This document shows positions 26,287 through 35,504 of a DNA stretch of 64,000 bases, piece after piece (the first letter of the stretch is position 1; every line of letters starts with the position of its first letter). Both the position numbers and the translations under genes were made by a program. The stretch is from Flavobacterium rhamnosiphilum. Its GTDB lineage: Bacteria > Bacteroidota > Bacteroidia > Flavobacteriales > Flavobacteriaceae. The DNA is taken from assembly GCF_004349195.1 (NCBI RefSeq), contig NZ_SMLG01000008.1, positions 1-64,000 of the forward strand, in the 5' to 3' direction. The notes under the pieces were generated by a model. That model saw only the letters and a program-made list of their open reading frames with translations, had not been told where the DNA came from and made no database searches.

Positions 26287-28872
26287 ATGTACACGCTACC
26301 AAAAATTGAACGTTTCAATCAGGATGTTCTTTCTAAATACCACATTTATAATAGTGTTTTTATTACATTACCTTTCGATTCTATTGATAATACTGGGGTT
26401 TTACTTCCTTTATTTACAGATGTTTGTGAAATTGGTTTCAAAAAACAGGAAACTCCTAAGGAGATAGTCGATTTTTTTGCCAAAAGATATTTGCATAGTG
26501 CTTCAGAGACAGAAAAAATTGATTTGATGTTTCGTTTCATTCAATATATTGAACGCCAAATCGTTTTATTTGATGCTATTGAAGATGCTGCTTTTCCTGT
26601 AGTCAATAATATGGAAGGAAGAGGTTCGTTGAGAGATATCAAGGAAAAGTCAGATGCTAAAGACAAGGAAGATGAATTGATTGATTTTCTGGAAGATTTC
26701 AATGTGAGAACGGTTTTAACGGCACATCCTACGCAATTTTATCCAGGCGCTGTTCTTGGAATTATCAATGATTTAACAGAAGCTATCCGAAAAAACGACT
26801 TACTTATTATCAAGCAATTGCTGGCTCAATTGGGTAAAACTCCTTTTATTCAAAACGAAAAACCAAACCCTTTTGATGAAGCGGTTAGTTTAATCTGGTA
26901 TCTTGAGAATGTATTTTATCAAACTTCCGGAGAGATGGTGCATTATCTTCAAAAGAATATTTTTAATGGAAACTCCATAAAAAATCCATTGATTAAACTT
27001 GGATTTTGGCCCGGTGGTGATCGTGATGGAAATCCATTTGTAACAACAGAGATTACTTTGAAAGTAGCGGAGCGTTTGCGAACTTCCATTTTGAAATGCT
27101 ACTACATAGAAATGAGAAATTTAAAAAGAAAGTTAACTTTCTCTGGAGTAGATGCTTTGGTGACTGAATTGGAACAAAAACTTTATAGGTCTGTTTTTTA
27201 TTCTAAAGGTGATATTTTTATCACTTTAAATGAATTTAAATCACAATTGAATAAAATAAAACAGATCGTAATTGACCAACATCAATCTTTATATTTAGAT
27301 GAAATAGATGGACTTCTTATAAAAGTGAATCTGTTTGGATTTCATTTTGCGTCTTTAGATATTCGTCAAAACAGTAAAATACACGATGCTGTGTTTAAAG
27401 ACGTAGTGGGATTGTATTCGAATTCGAATACATTAGTTTTTCCTAAGAATTATTATGAGCTTTCTGAAGCCGAGAAGTTTTCGGTATTGTCTAAAGTCAG
27501 AGGAAATCTTGATTCGAATGCATTTGAAAATGAAATGACAAAATCTACGATCGAATCTATTCAAGCGATCAAGGCGATTCAGGAAAATAATGGAGAATTT
27601 GGTGCAAACCGTTATATCATAAGTAATAATGAAAGTGCGTTGAATGTGATGGAAACCTTTGCGTTATTCCGTTTGTGTAACTGGGAAAACCCATCTGTTG
27701 ATATTATTCCGCTTTTCGAATCTGTTGATGATTTGCAGAATGCGCATGAAATCATGGAGAAATTGTATACGAATCCCGCTTATGCGAAACATTTGACGAA
27801 TAGAAACAACAAGCAAACCATCATGCTTGGTTTTTCTGACGGAACAAAAGATGGAGGGTATTTAATGGCGAATTGGAGTATTTATAAAGCCAAAGAGGAA
27901 CTTACTGCAATTTCTAGGAAGTATGGCATAAAAGCTATTTTCTTTGATGGTCGTGGCGGTCCGCCGGCTCGTGGTGGTGGAAAAACGCATAAGTTCTATG
28001 CTTCGTTGGGGCCAAATATTGAAAATAATGAGATTCAGGTTACGGTTCAGGGACAAACGATTAGTTCAAATTTTGGAACGTTAGATTCATGTCGTTATAA
28101 TTTGGAAAATTTATTAAGTGCCGGTGTAACCAATCAAGTTTTTAGTAAAGGACAAAATGAATTGACAACTGGCGAAAAAGATATTTTGGATCAATTGGCT
28201 GGTTTAGGATATGAAAAGTATTTAAGTTTCAAAAACCATCCTAAATTTATTCCGTATTTAGAACAAATGAGCACTTTAAAATATTATGCCAAAACAAATA
28301 TTGGAAGCCGCCCATCCAAAAGAAGTAAATCGGAACATTTAGATTTTGCTGATTTGCGAGCGATTCCTTTTGTGGGTTCTTGGAGTCAGTTGAAGCAAAA
28401 TGTACCCGGATTTTTTGGAGTAGGTACTGCTTTAAAGTATTTTGAAGATACGGATCAATGGGATAAAGTTCAAGATTTATATGATAATTCTATGTTCTTT
28501 AAAACCTTGTTAGAAAACAGTATGATGTCATTGGCAAAATCATTTTTCCCATTAACGGCTTACATGAAAAAAGATCCTCAATTTGGTGCTTTTTGGCAAA
28601 TAATTTATGATGAATTTTTAGAAACAAAAAGATTACTTTTGAAAATTGCAGGTCATAAAGAGCTTATGGAAAATTATCCTGACGGTAAAGCATCCATACA
28701 AATAAGAGAGCGTATTGTACTGCCATTGTTAACAATACAACAATATGCATTACTTCGTATAAATGAATTAAACAAAGAGGATAAGCCAGATGAAGCTTTA
28801 ATAAAAGTGTACGAAAAAATTGTTACCCGTTCTCTTTTTGGAAACACAAATGCCAGTAGAAATTCGGCCTAA
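26287..28872 (+). CDS. ppc: Phosphoenolpyruvate carboxylase
   Basis: An 861-residue PEP carboxylase, which fixes bicarbonate onto PEP to give oxaloacetate. The catalytic His lies in LTAHPTQF (about residue 155). GFWPGGDRDGNPFVT, GFSDGTKDGGYL and FDGRGGPPARGGG form the active site. It is slightly shorter than the E. coli enzyme (883) but ends normally with the C-terminal NTNASRNSA. It is monocistronic after the Lrp-gene terminator. Confidence 0.97.
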   Translation: MYTLPKIERFNQDVLSKYHIYNSVFITLPFDSIDNTGVLLPLFTDVCEIGFKKQETPKEIVDFFAKRYLHSASETEKIDLMFRFIQYIERQIVLFDAIEDAAFPVVNNMEGRGSLRDIKEKSDAKDKEDELIDFLEDFNVRTVLTAHPTQFYPGAVLGIINDLTEAIRKNDLLIIKQLLAQLGKTPFIQNEKPNPFDEAVSLIWYLENVFYQTSGEMVHYLQKNIFNGNSIKNPLIKLGFWPGGDRDGNPFVTTEITLKVAERLRTSILKCYYIEMRNLKRKLTFSGVDALVTELEQKLYRSVFYSKGDIFITLNEFKSQLNKIKQIVIDQHQSLYLDEIDGLLIKVNLFGFHFASLDIRQNSKIHDAVFKDVVGLYSNSNTLVFPKNYYELSEAEKFSVLSKVRGNLDSNAFENEMTKSTIESIQAIKAIQENNGEFGANRYIISNNESALNVMETFALFRLCNWENPSVDIIPLFESVDDLQNAHEIMEKLYTNPAYAKHLTNRNNKQTIMLGFSDGTKDGGYLMANWSIYKAKEELTAISRKYGIKAIFFDGRGGPPARGGGKTHKFYASLGPNIENNEIQVTVQGQTISSNFGTLDSCRYNLENLLSAGVTNQVFSKGQNELTTGEKDILDQLAGLGYEKYLSFKNHPKFIPYLEQMSTLKYYAKTNIGSRPSKRSKSEHLDFADLRAIPFVGSWSQLKQNVPGFFGVGTALKYFEDTDQWDKVQDLYDNSMFFKTLLENSMMSLAKSFFPLTAYMKKDPQFGAFWQIIYDEFLETKRLLLKIAGHKELMENYPDGKASIQIRERIVLPLLTIQQYALLRINELNKEDKPDEALIKVYEKIVTRSLFGNTNASRNSA

Positions 28873-28931
28873 AGAAGAATTTATATTTAAGAATAAGACT
28901 ATCCGTGACTAGTGCCAAAGCGATAAAGTTA

Positions 28932-29008
28932 GCCACGGATTTCACAGATTTTCACAGATTTCTTTAATAACAGATATAAAATCTGTGAAAATCTGTGAAA
29001 TCCGTGGC
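28932..29008. repeat. Perfect 30 bp inverted repeat
   Basis: Arms at 28932-28961 and 28979-29008 are exact reverse complements with a 17-base spacer. Each arm holds two copies of TTCACAGATT after GCCACGGAT. It lies 60 bases after ppc. The structure can act as a transcription terminator hairpin, but no T run follows on the plus strand, so a dispersed repeat is equally likely. Confidence 0.75.
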
Positions 29009-29128
29009 CAAAAAAAAGACTTGGTAGGTATTAAGGACAGTCATATTTTAGAATTCAGTTTTAAGATTGTTTAAGATTGTTCTATAGGAAGTTTTAAAAA
29101 TAAAAGTATTCAAATTAAAGATAAATTT

Positions 29129-29644
29129 ATGGAATCAAATCAATTGCCAACTAATGAATATGCGAGTTTTTATTCTCCTTATATTAATGCGCTCGGAAAT
29201 GTAGTGTTACTGGAAGAATTAGAAACTTGCCTGCATGACTTTATTAAATTTGTACAAAATATCCCAATGGATAAATTTGATTACAGATATGCCGAAGGAA
29301 AATGGACAATCAAAGATATTATTCAACATCTGATTGATGCCGAACGCATTTTTGCCTATCGTGCGTTACGAATTTCCAGAAATGACAAAACCCCTTTACC
29401 GGGTTTTGAAGAGAATGATTATGTTGATAATGCGAATGCTAACGATAGAAGCATTCAAGATTTATTGACTGAATTTTCCGCTGTAAGACAATCTACTTTG
29501 TTGCTTTTTAAAAGTTTTTCAGAAGAACAATTGAAAAGAATGGGAATTGCTTCGAACGCTGCTGTTTCAGTTCGCGCCATTGGTTTTATTATCATTGGAC
29601 ATCAAAAACACCATCAAAAGGTTTTTCAAGAAAGGTATTTATAG
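29129..29644 (+). CDS. DinB-family protein
   Basis: A 171-residue four-helix-bundle protein. The metal-site histidines are in KDIIQHLIDAERIFAYR and the C-terminal GHQKHHQKVFQERYL. DinB/YfiT proteins are thiol-dependent transferases or of unknown role; there is no evidence for DNA damage control here. Its 3' end overlaps the convergent glycosylase gene by 53 bases. Confidence 0.88.
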   Translation: MESNQLPTNEYASFYSPYINALGNVVLLEELETCLHDFIKFVQNIPMDKFDYRYAEGKWTIKDIIQHLIDAERIFAYRALRISRNDKTPLPGFEENDYVDNANANDRSIQDLLTEFSAVRQSTLLLFKSFSEEQLKRMGIASNAAVSVRAIGFIIIGHQKHHQKVFQERYL

Positions 29645-30122
29645 GGTATTTGAAACCGCTGGACCAGATTTTCAGCTTGTTTTCAAATGACATTGTATTA
29701 GCTGGACTAGTGGAAGGCATCACATAATACGCGATGCCTTCTATTTGTCCGAATTTTTTCAGAAAGTATTTATGGCTTTCTTTTCCGTTAAAAATAATTG
29801 TAGTGATTCCGTTAAATTCTTTGAATAACGTTTCAAAATCATTTTCTTTTTGATGTTTGATATGAATATCCAAACTTCCTTTTCTTTCGCAATTTTCTAA
29901 AACATCCCAAAGTCCAATGTTATTCGCTTGGAGTAATTGTATCTTTTCTTCGAAAACTTCGGATATTGGTAAATGATCCAACAGTGTGTACATTATCTTC
30001 CAAAAATGATTTCTTTTATGCGCATAATATTCCTGCTTTTCCAGTGAAGCGATGCCAGGCATTGTTCCCAAAATTAAAATTTCGGTTTGATAATTCACAA
30101 AAGGTGGAAAGGATTGTATCAT
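29592..30122 (-). CDS. DNA-deoxyinosine glycosylase-like, uracil-DNA glycosylase superfamily
   Basis: A 176-residue protein. The first motif is ILGTMPGIASLEKQEYYAHKRNHFW, typical of the hypoxanthine-DNA glycosylase group, with NGKESHKYF in the middle and the late motif MPSTSPAN. It would remove deaminated purines from DNA. It is transcribed with recQ (eight bases downstream of the recQ stop), giving a repair pair. The 3' 53 bases overlap the dinB-family gene on the other strand. Confidence 0.87.
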   Translation of the reverse strand: MIQSFPPFVNYQTEILILGTMPGIASLEKQEYYAHKRNHFWKIMYTLLDHLPISEVFEEKIQLLQANNIGLWDVLENCERKGSLDIHIKHQKENDFETLFKEFNGITTIIFNGKESHKYFLKKFGQIEGIAYYVMPSTSPANTMSFENKLKIWSSGFKYPINTFLEKPFDGVFDVQ

Positions 30123-30130
30123 ATTGGGAT

Positions 30131-32242
30131 TTAAAGTGTTGCTTTTTCTTTTTCCAGAATGGCCAGTGCTAACCGAATTTTTCCATAATCTATTTTTTCT
30201 TCAAAATAATCAAAATAGGGTTTTAAGGTATTTGGGAATTTCAGTTTTATTTGCGCTTCAGCAATTTGTAAAACGTCTTCTTTAGAAATAAACGGATTCA
30301 AATCTATGTCAGCTCCGTCAACATATAGTTTAGCTAAATGGGACATGATGGTACTTAATCCTAATTTTCTTTTTTGAGCGATTTCTTCGACCGACAATCC
30401 ATTTTTATATAATTCTAATGTTTCTTTATAGGTAGTGGTTTCTTTTTTCTTTTTAGCGCCTTTTGCTTTCTGGAAATCTTGAATAACTTTTATGAAAGCA
30501 TCTCCATATTTTTCTAATTTCGCTTTTCCAACACCATCAATTGTCAGTAATTCCTGATCACTCATTGGTCTTTCGGTTTCCATTTGGCGCAAAGCCGCAT
30601 CACTAAAAATTACATAAGCAGGAACGTTTTCTTCTTTGGAAATTTCGTAGCGTAGTTTTCTAAGTGTTTCAAAAAGTGAATTAGCAACCGCTTTACTTTT
30701 TACTTCCTTGATTTCAGATTTATCAACATTGATTTTCTGAACGGTGGTCAATTGTACTTTTTCACCTTCAAACAATACTTTTTTCGCAAAGGCTGTTAAT
30801 CTGATTTTGTTTTGTTGATGAAAAGCAATTTCACAATAGCCTAAATTTATTAATTGTATTAAATATTGATTCCAATCAAACCACGAAAGATCAGTACCAA
30901 CACCATATGTTTTTAGGTTTTGGTATTCTTTCTCATAAATATAAGCATTTTTTGAACCGCGCAAAAAGTCAATAATTACGGGCAAAGGTTCCGTTTCCTG
31001 TAACCGAATGATTGCCGATAATGCTTTTTGTGCAAGTACAGTTCCATCGAAAAATAAAGGTGGATTTTTGCAAATATCACAATTCCCACAGTTCTCTGTA
31101 ACGAGTTCACCAAAATAGGAAAGCAGTATTTTTCTGCGACAACTTAAAGCATCAGCATATTGTTTCATTCGCTCCAGTTTGGCCAGTTGCACTTCGGCAT
31201 TCAAACCTTGAGAAGCAAATTTTTGCAATTGAATCATGTCGCCGTAACTTTCGAATAGTACTGTTTCTGATGGCAAGCCATCTCGTCCGGCGCGACCAAT
31301 TTCCTGATAATACCCTTCGATGTTTTTAGGTAAATTATAATGAATTACCCAACGAACGTTTGATTTATCAATACCCATCCCAAAAGCAATGGTTGCACAA
31401 ACCACCTGGCAGTCATCATTGATAAATTCGTCTTGTGTTTTGGAACGAATTTTATTGTCTAAACCGGCATGATACGCTTTGGCGTTAATGCCAATTTTTT
31501 GTAGTTTTTCAGCAAGTTCTTCCGTCGTTTTTCTGCTTAGGCAGTACACAATTCCAGATTCATTTGGCTTTTCTTGGATGAAATCTATTATTTGTTTGAC
31601 TCTGTCTAAAGCGGGGCGTACTTCTAAACTCAAATTTTTTCTGTCAAAAGAAGCGACGAAAATTCTAGGATTTATTAGATTTAATTGCTGGCTAATATCT
31701 TTACGTGTAGCTTTATCGGCTGTAGCAGTTAAAGCTAAGATTGGAGTAGAAGGGAAGCGGTTTTTCAGATATCCTAAATTAGTATACGCTGGTCTGAAAT
31801 CATGTCCCCAAGCCGAAATACAATGAGCCTCGTCTATAGCAATCAGACTTATGGTCAAACTATTGAAAAGGTTGTCCAGAAAAGACAAACTTTCCGGAGC
31901 GATGTAAACTAACTTAATTACGTTAGATTTTAAACGTTCGATATAAAATTGTCGTTCGTCTTCGGTTTGACTGCTATTTATAAAACAGGCTTCGATTCCA
32001 TTGGCTTTTAAACTGTCTACCTGATCTTTCATCAAAGCGATAAGTGGTGAAATTACGATTGTAATTCCTGGGAAAATTAGCGCGGGTAACTGAAAACAAA
32101 TTGATTTTCCACCACCCGTTGGCATAATCGCCAGTGTGTCCTGACCGGAAAGAATACAATTTATAATGTCTTCTTGGTTGGGTCTGAATTTTTCAAAACC
32201 AAAGTTTTCCTTTAGTTTGGCGTGTAAAATTTGATTTGTCAT
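30131..32242 (-). CDS. recQ: ATP-dependent DNA helicase RecQ
   Basis: A 703-residue RecQ. Motif 0 (FGFEKFRPNQEDII), Walker A MPTGGGKS, DEAH box IDEAHCISAWGHDFR, and QEIGRAGRDG are all present. A four-cysteine zinc site is CRRK with CGNCDIC, followed by RQC, an HRDC domain (about residues 515-590) and a C-terminal helical extension with an HTH (LYKNGLSVEEIAQKRKLG). It unwinds recombination intermediates 3' to 5'. It heads a unit with the glycosylase gene. Confidence 0.96.
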   Translation of the reverse strand: MTNQILHAKLKENFGFEKFRPNQEDIINCILSGQDTLAIMPTGGGKSICFQLPALIFPGITIVISPLIALMKDQVDSLKANGIEACFINSSQTEDERQFYIERLKSNVIKLVYIAPESLSFLDNLFNSLTISLIAIDEAHCISAWGHDFRPAYTNLGYLKNRFPSTPILALTATADKATRKDISQQLNLINPRIFVASFDRKNLSLEVRPALDRVKQIIDFIQEKPNESGIVYCLSRKTTEELAEKLQKIGINAKAYHAGLDNKIRSKTQDEFINDDCQVVCATIAFGMGIDKSNVRWVIHYNLPKNIEGYYQEIGRAGRDGLPSETVLFESYGDMIQLQKFASQGLNAEVQLAKLERMKQYADALSCRRKILLSYFGELVTENCGNCDICKNPPLFFDGTVLAQKALSAIIRLQETEPLPVIIDFLRGSKNAYIYEKEYQNLKTYGVGTDLSWFDWNQYLIQLINLGYCEIAFHQQNKIRLTAFAKKVLFEGEKVQLTTVQKINVDKSEIKEVKSKAVANSLFETLRKLRYEISKEENVPAYVIFSDAALRQMETERPMSDQELLTIDGVGKAKLEKYGDAFIKVIQDFQKAKGAKKKKETTTYKETLELYKNGLSVEEIAQKRKLGLSTIMSHLAKLYVDGADIDLNPFISKEDVLQIAEAQIKLKFPNTLKPYFDYFEEKIDYGKIRLALAILEKEKATL

Positions 32243-32272
32243 TTTGGCGTATATTTTGAATCCTAAAGTAAT

Positions 32273-32308
32273 AAAAAAAGGAACTCGTTTGGGTGAGTTC
32301 CTTTTTCT
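32273..32308 (-). terminator. Hairpin terminator of the acidic-protein gene
   Basis: A stem of AAAAAGGAACTC with GAGTTCCTTTTT and an eight-base loop. It lies after the stop at 32332 on the minus strand and before recQ. The A and T flanks allow function in either direction. Confidence 0.8.
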
Positions 32309-32331
32309 AATTTATTTAAAAATGGGATTAC

Positions 32332-32739
32332 TTAATCCTCATCATCTTCGTCATCATCTTCATCCGAAAAGTCTTTTTCGTCTGAATCCTCATCATCTTC
32401 ATCATCTCCTGAGTCTGAATCCGGTTTATCGATAGCGTCATCATCGTCGTCGTCGTCAATATCGTCGTCTAAATCAAGACCTTTAATTGGTTCAACAACA
32501 TCGTCAATGATTATTTCGTCATCTTCATCATAATTTTCAATTCTATCAGCAAGTTTAGTGCTCACTTTTACTAAATAAATAGTGTCTTCAGTTCGTACTT
32601 CAACTGCTTCAACCAATTCATTTTTAGCGTTTCTAAAACTAATAATGTTTGAATCATCATAACCATCTGGAAATTTATCCACCAATAGGTTTAAAATTTC
32701 ATTGGTAAGTTTTGCGTAATCAACAATTACTCTTTTCAT
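32332..32739 (-). CDS. Acidic hypothetical protein with poly-aspartate tail
   Basis: A 135-residue protein. Residues 1-75 are a small folded domain (MKRVIVDYAKLTNEILNLLV, then AVEVRTEDTIYLVKVS), and residues 75-135 are almost only Asp, Glu and Ser. Such proteins are found in Flavobacteria, sometimes misnamed DNA primase; no primase motif is seen. The tail may be disordered or bind cations or basic proteins; this is inference. It lies nine bases after the deoxyhypusine-synthase-like gene and is probably cotranscribed. Confidence 0.75.
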   Translation of the reverse strand: MKRVIVDYAKLTNEILNLLVDKFPDGYDDSNIISFRNAKNELVEAVEVRTEDTIYLVKVSTKLADRIENYDEDDEIIIDDVVEPIKGLDLDDDIDDDDDDDAIDKPDSDSGDDEDDEDSDEKDFSDEDDDEDDED

Positions 32740-32748
32740 AAAAATATT

Positions 32749-33720
32749 CTATAAATCTAATAAATAAGCGAAAATTAAAGGTGCTACAATGGTAGCATCG
32801 GACTCAATAATAAACTTAGGCGTTTTAATGTCTAATTTACCCCAAGTAATTTTTTCATTTGGCACCGCTCCAGAATACGAACCATAACTGGTTGTTGAAT
32901 CTGAAATCTGACAGAAATAACTCCAAAACGGAATGTCATGCATTTCCATATCTTGGTATAACATTGGCACCACACATATTGGAAAATCTCCAGCAATACC
33001 ACCACCAATTTGAAAGAAACCTACACCGTTTGTACTGTTTTTTGGATACCAATCTGACAAGAAAACCATATACTCGATACCGGATTTCATTGTAGAAGCT
33101 TTTAAATCTCCTTTGATTACATACGATGCAAATATATTTCCCATGGTACTGTCTTCCCATCCCGGTACAATAATAGGTAAATTTTTCTCAGCAGCTGCAT
33201 ACATCCAACTGTCTTTTAAGTCAATTTCATAATATTCTTCAAGAACACCTGAAAGTAACATTTTATACATAAATTCATGCGGAAAATATCTTTCGCCTTT
33301 ATCATCAGCATCTTTCCAGATTTTGTAAATATGCTTTTGCAAACGACGGAATGCTTCGTGCTCCGGAATACAAGTGTCAGTAACACGATTTAAACCTCTT
33401 TCCAGTAAATCCCATTCGTCTTGAGGAGTCAAATCACGGTAATTAGGTACTCTTTCATAATGAGAATGAGCCACTAAATTCATGATGTCTTCTTCAAGAT
33501 TTGCACCAGTACAAGAAATAATATGTACTTTGTCCTGACGAATTATTTCGGAAAAAATCTTTCCAATCTCTGCTGTACTCATAGCTCCAGCCATGCTCAC
33601 CATCATTTTTGCACCATTGGCTAATTGTTGTTCGTAAGCCTTAGCTGCGTCAACTAAAGATGCAGAATTAAAATGCAAATAATGCTTTTCAATAAACTGA
33701 CTGATTGGTCCTTTGCTCAT
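32749..33720 (-). CDS. Deoxyhypusine synthase-family protein
   Basis: A 323-residue protein of the DHS fold. It has the NAD-binding region MMVSMAGAMSTAEIGKIF and SCTGANLEEDIMNLVAHSHY, and retains the lysine of the WGK motif (ITWGKLD), which forms the enzyme intermediate with aminobutyl in true DHS. Bacteria lack the eIF5A substrate; related bacterial enzymes use other amines, for instance to make homospermidine, so a polyamine role is inferred. It follows the arginine decarboxylase gene on the same strand. Confidence 0.88.
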   Translation of the reverse strand: MSKGPISQFIEKHYLHFNSASLVDAAKAYEQQLANGAKMMVSMAGAMSTAEIGKIFSEIIRQDKVHIISCTGANLEEDIMNLVAHSHYERVPNYRDLTPQDEWDLLERGLNRVTDTCIPEHEAFRRLQKHIYKIWKDADDKGERYFPHEFMYKMLLSGVLEEYYEIDLKDSWMYAAAEKNLPIIVPGWEDSTMGNIFASYVIKGDLKASTMKSGIEYMVFLSDWYPKNSTNGVGFFQIGGGIAGDFPICVVPMLYQDMEMHDIPFWSYFCQISDSTTSYGSYSGAVPNEKITWGKLDIKTPKFIIESDATIVAPLIFAYLLDL

Positions 33721-33813
33721 TTTTTAAAATTTAAATACTTAAAAATCATTGCATTAGAAATGTAATCTCAAATTTAACGAATTTTTAAATTGACTAATTG
33801 AATTATTGTGAAT

Positions 33814-35217
33814 TTATTTTTTCTTATCGTAACCTAATATTTTTAAGACATCTTCAGAGGTTTGTTGTTCCGAAAATACTTCCGTTGCCAAAAATCCGTT
33901 CTCATCTCTATCTATAAGTATGTGTTTCGGCTGTGGAATAAGGCAGTGATGCAAGCCACCGTAACCACCTATAGTTTCCTGATAGGCTCCGGTATTAAAG
34001 AATCCTATATATAATGGTTTTTCTTTATTGTATTTTGGCAAGTAGATGGCATTCATGTTCTGCTCTGAATTGTAATAATCATCGCTGTCACAAGTCATTC
34101 CCCCTAATAAAACCCGCTCGTATGTATCATTCCAGCGATTGACTGCCAGCATGATAAAACGTTTGTTGATAGCCCAAGTATCCGGTAAAGTAGTGATAAA
34201 AGAGGAATCAATCATGTTCCATTTCTCTCTGTCATTTTGTTGTTTTTGATACAATATCTGATAGATAGCTCCGCCACTTTCGCCTACAGTATACGAACCA
34301 AATTCAGTAAAAATATTTGGAACATCAACTTCAGCTTCATCACAGGCTATTTTTATCTGATTGATGATTTCATCAATCATATATTGATAGTCGTACTCAA
34401 ATGCTAATGAGTTTTTTATTGGAAAACCACCACCAATATTTAATCCGTCAAGAGTAGGACATTCTTTTTTCAATGCCACGTAAACCTTGATACATTTTAC
34501 TAATTCATTCCAGTAATAGGCATTGTCATTGATTCCTGTGTTGATAAAAAAGTGCAACATTTTCAGTTCCAATTTCTTATTTTCTTTGATTTCTTTTTTG
34601 TAAAACGGAACAATATTTTTGTATCCAATTCCCAATCTTGAAGTATAAAACTCAAATTTAGGTTCTTCTTCCGCAGCAATTCTAATTCCAATCTTGAATT
34701 TATTCTTTATCTGACCCTGAAGTAAATCAAGTTCTTCATAATTGTCAATAATTGGAATCGTATTTTTATGACCCGTATTAATAAGTCGTGCTATGTTGTC
34801 AATATATTGGTCTCTTTTGAAACCATTACAAATTACATACGTGCTTTTATTGATTTTACCGTTTGCCAATAAGTTCTCAACAATATTAATGTCAAAAGCA
34901 GATGACGTTTCAATATGGATGTTATTCTTAAAAGCCTCATTCATTATATATTCAAAATGAGAACTTTTAGTACAATAGCAATAGTAATATTTTGCCTCAT
35001 ACTTATTTTTTTCCATTGATTTACGAAACCAGCTTTTGGCTTTGTTGATGTTGTTGGAAATTTGAGGTAAATAAGTGAATTTTAAAGGCGTACCATATTT
35101 CTCTACTAGTTTCATCAAATCAATATTGTGAAACTGAAGATTATCTTTGTTTAAAGTAAATTCTTCTTGTGGAAAGTAATAGGTTTGATTGATTAAATCA
35201 GAATATTTTGTATTCAT
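33814..35217 (-). CDS. Arginine decarboxylase, fold type III PLP enzyme
   Basis: A 467-residue PLP-dependent decarboxylase, shorter than E. coli SpeA but typical for Bacteroidota. The PLP lysine lies in YYYCYCTKSSHFEYI, and the glycine loop LNIGGGFPI and the C-terminal motif GMTCDSDD are present. It would make agmatine from arginine, the first polyamine step. It precedes the deoxyhypusine-synthase-like gene by about 90 bases, suggesting a shared polyamine pathway. Confidence 0.9.
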   Translation of the reverse strand: MNTKYSDLINQTYYFPQEEFTLNKDNLQFHNIDLMKLVEKYGTPLKFTYLPQISNNINKAKSWFRKSMEKNKYEAKYYYCYCTKSSHFEYIMNEAFKNNIHIETSSAFDINIVENLLANGKINKSTYVICNGFKRDQYIDNIARLINTGHKNTIPIIDNYEELDLLQGQIKNKFKIGIRIAAEEEPKFEFYTSRLGIGYKNIVPFYKKEIKENKKLELKMLHFFINTGINDNAYYWNELVKCIKVYVALKKECPTLDGLNIGGGFPIKNSLAFEYDYQYMIDEIINQIKIACDEAEVDVPNIFTEFGSYTVGESGGAIYQILYQKQQNDREKWNMIDSSFITTLPDTWAINKRFIMLAVNRWNDTYERVLLGGMTCDSDDYYNSEQNMNAIYLPKYNKEKPLYIGFFNTGAYQETIGGYGGLHHCLIPQPKHILIDRDENGFLATEVFSEQQTSEDVLKILGYDKKK

Positions 35218-35268
35218 TATGTTTTAGAATTATAGATTAGAATAGTGTACAATAACTTAATCTAAAAT

Positions 35269-35448
35269 TCAAACTCTGATATTTGCATAAACGATCTGAA
35301 GCTTCTCGTTTTCTGCTTTCATGTACTGGAAAATATCAAAACTAAAGTTTCCTTTAATAGAATAAAACCGTTTCAATATTCTTAGAAAAGACATATTGTT
35401 TCGGGTTTTATTAGAGCTATAATTTCGCTTGTTTTGACTTTTTTTCAT
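35269..35448 (-). CDS. Small basic hypothetical protein (59 residues)
   Basis: The ORF runs from ATG at 35448 to TGA at 35269. The product begins MKKSQNKRNYSSNKTRNN, is strongly basic in its first half and ends KLQIVYANIRV. A good -7 element TACATTTG lies at 35461-35454, with only five bases between it and the ATG. No family is recognised. Support comes from the promoter position and from filling an otherwise empty 290-base gap. It may be cotranscribed into the decarboxylase gene 50 bases downstream. Confidence 0.5.
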   Translation of the reverse strand: MKKSQNKRNYSSNKTRNNMSFLRILKRFYSIKGNFSFDIFQYMKAENEKLQIVYANIRV

Positions 35449-35504
35449 CGATGCAAATGTAAAAAATATTATATACGCAATGCAATCCTTTTTATAAAAA
35501 ATAA

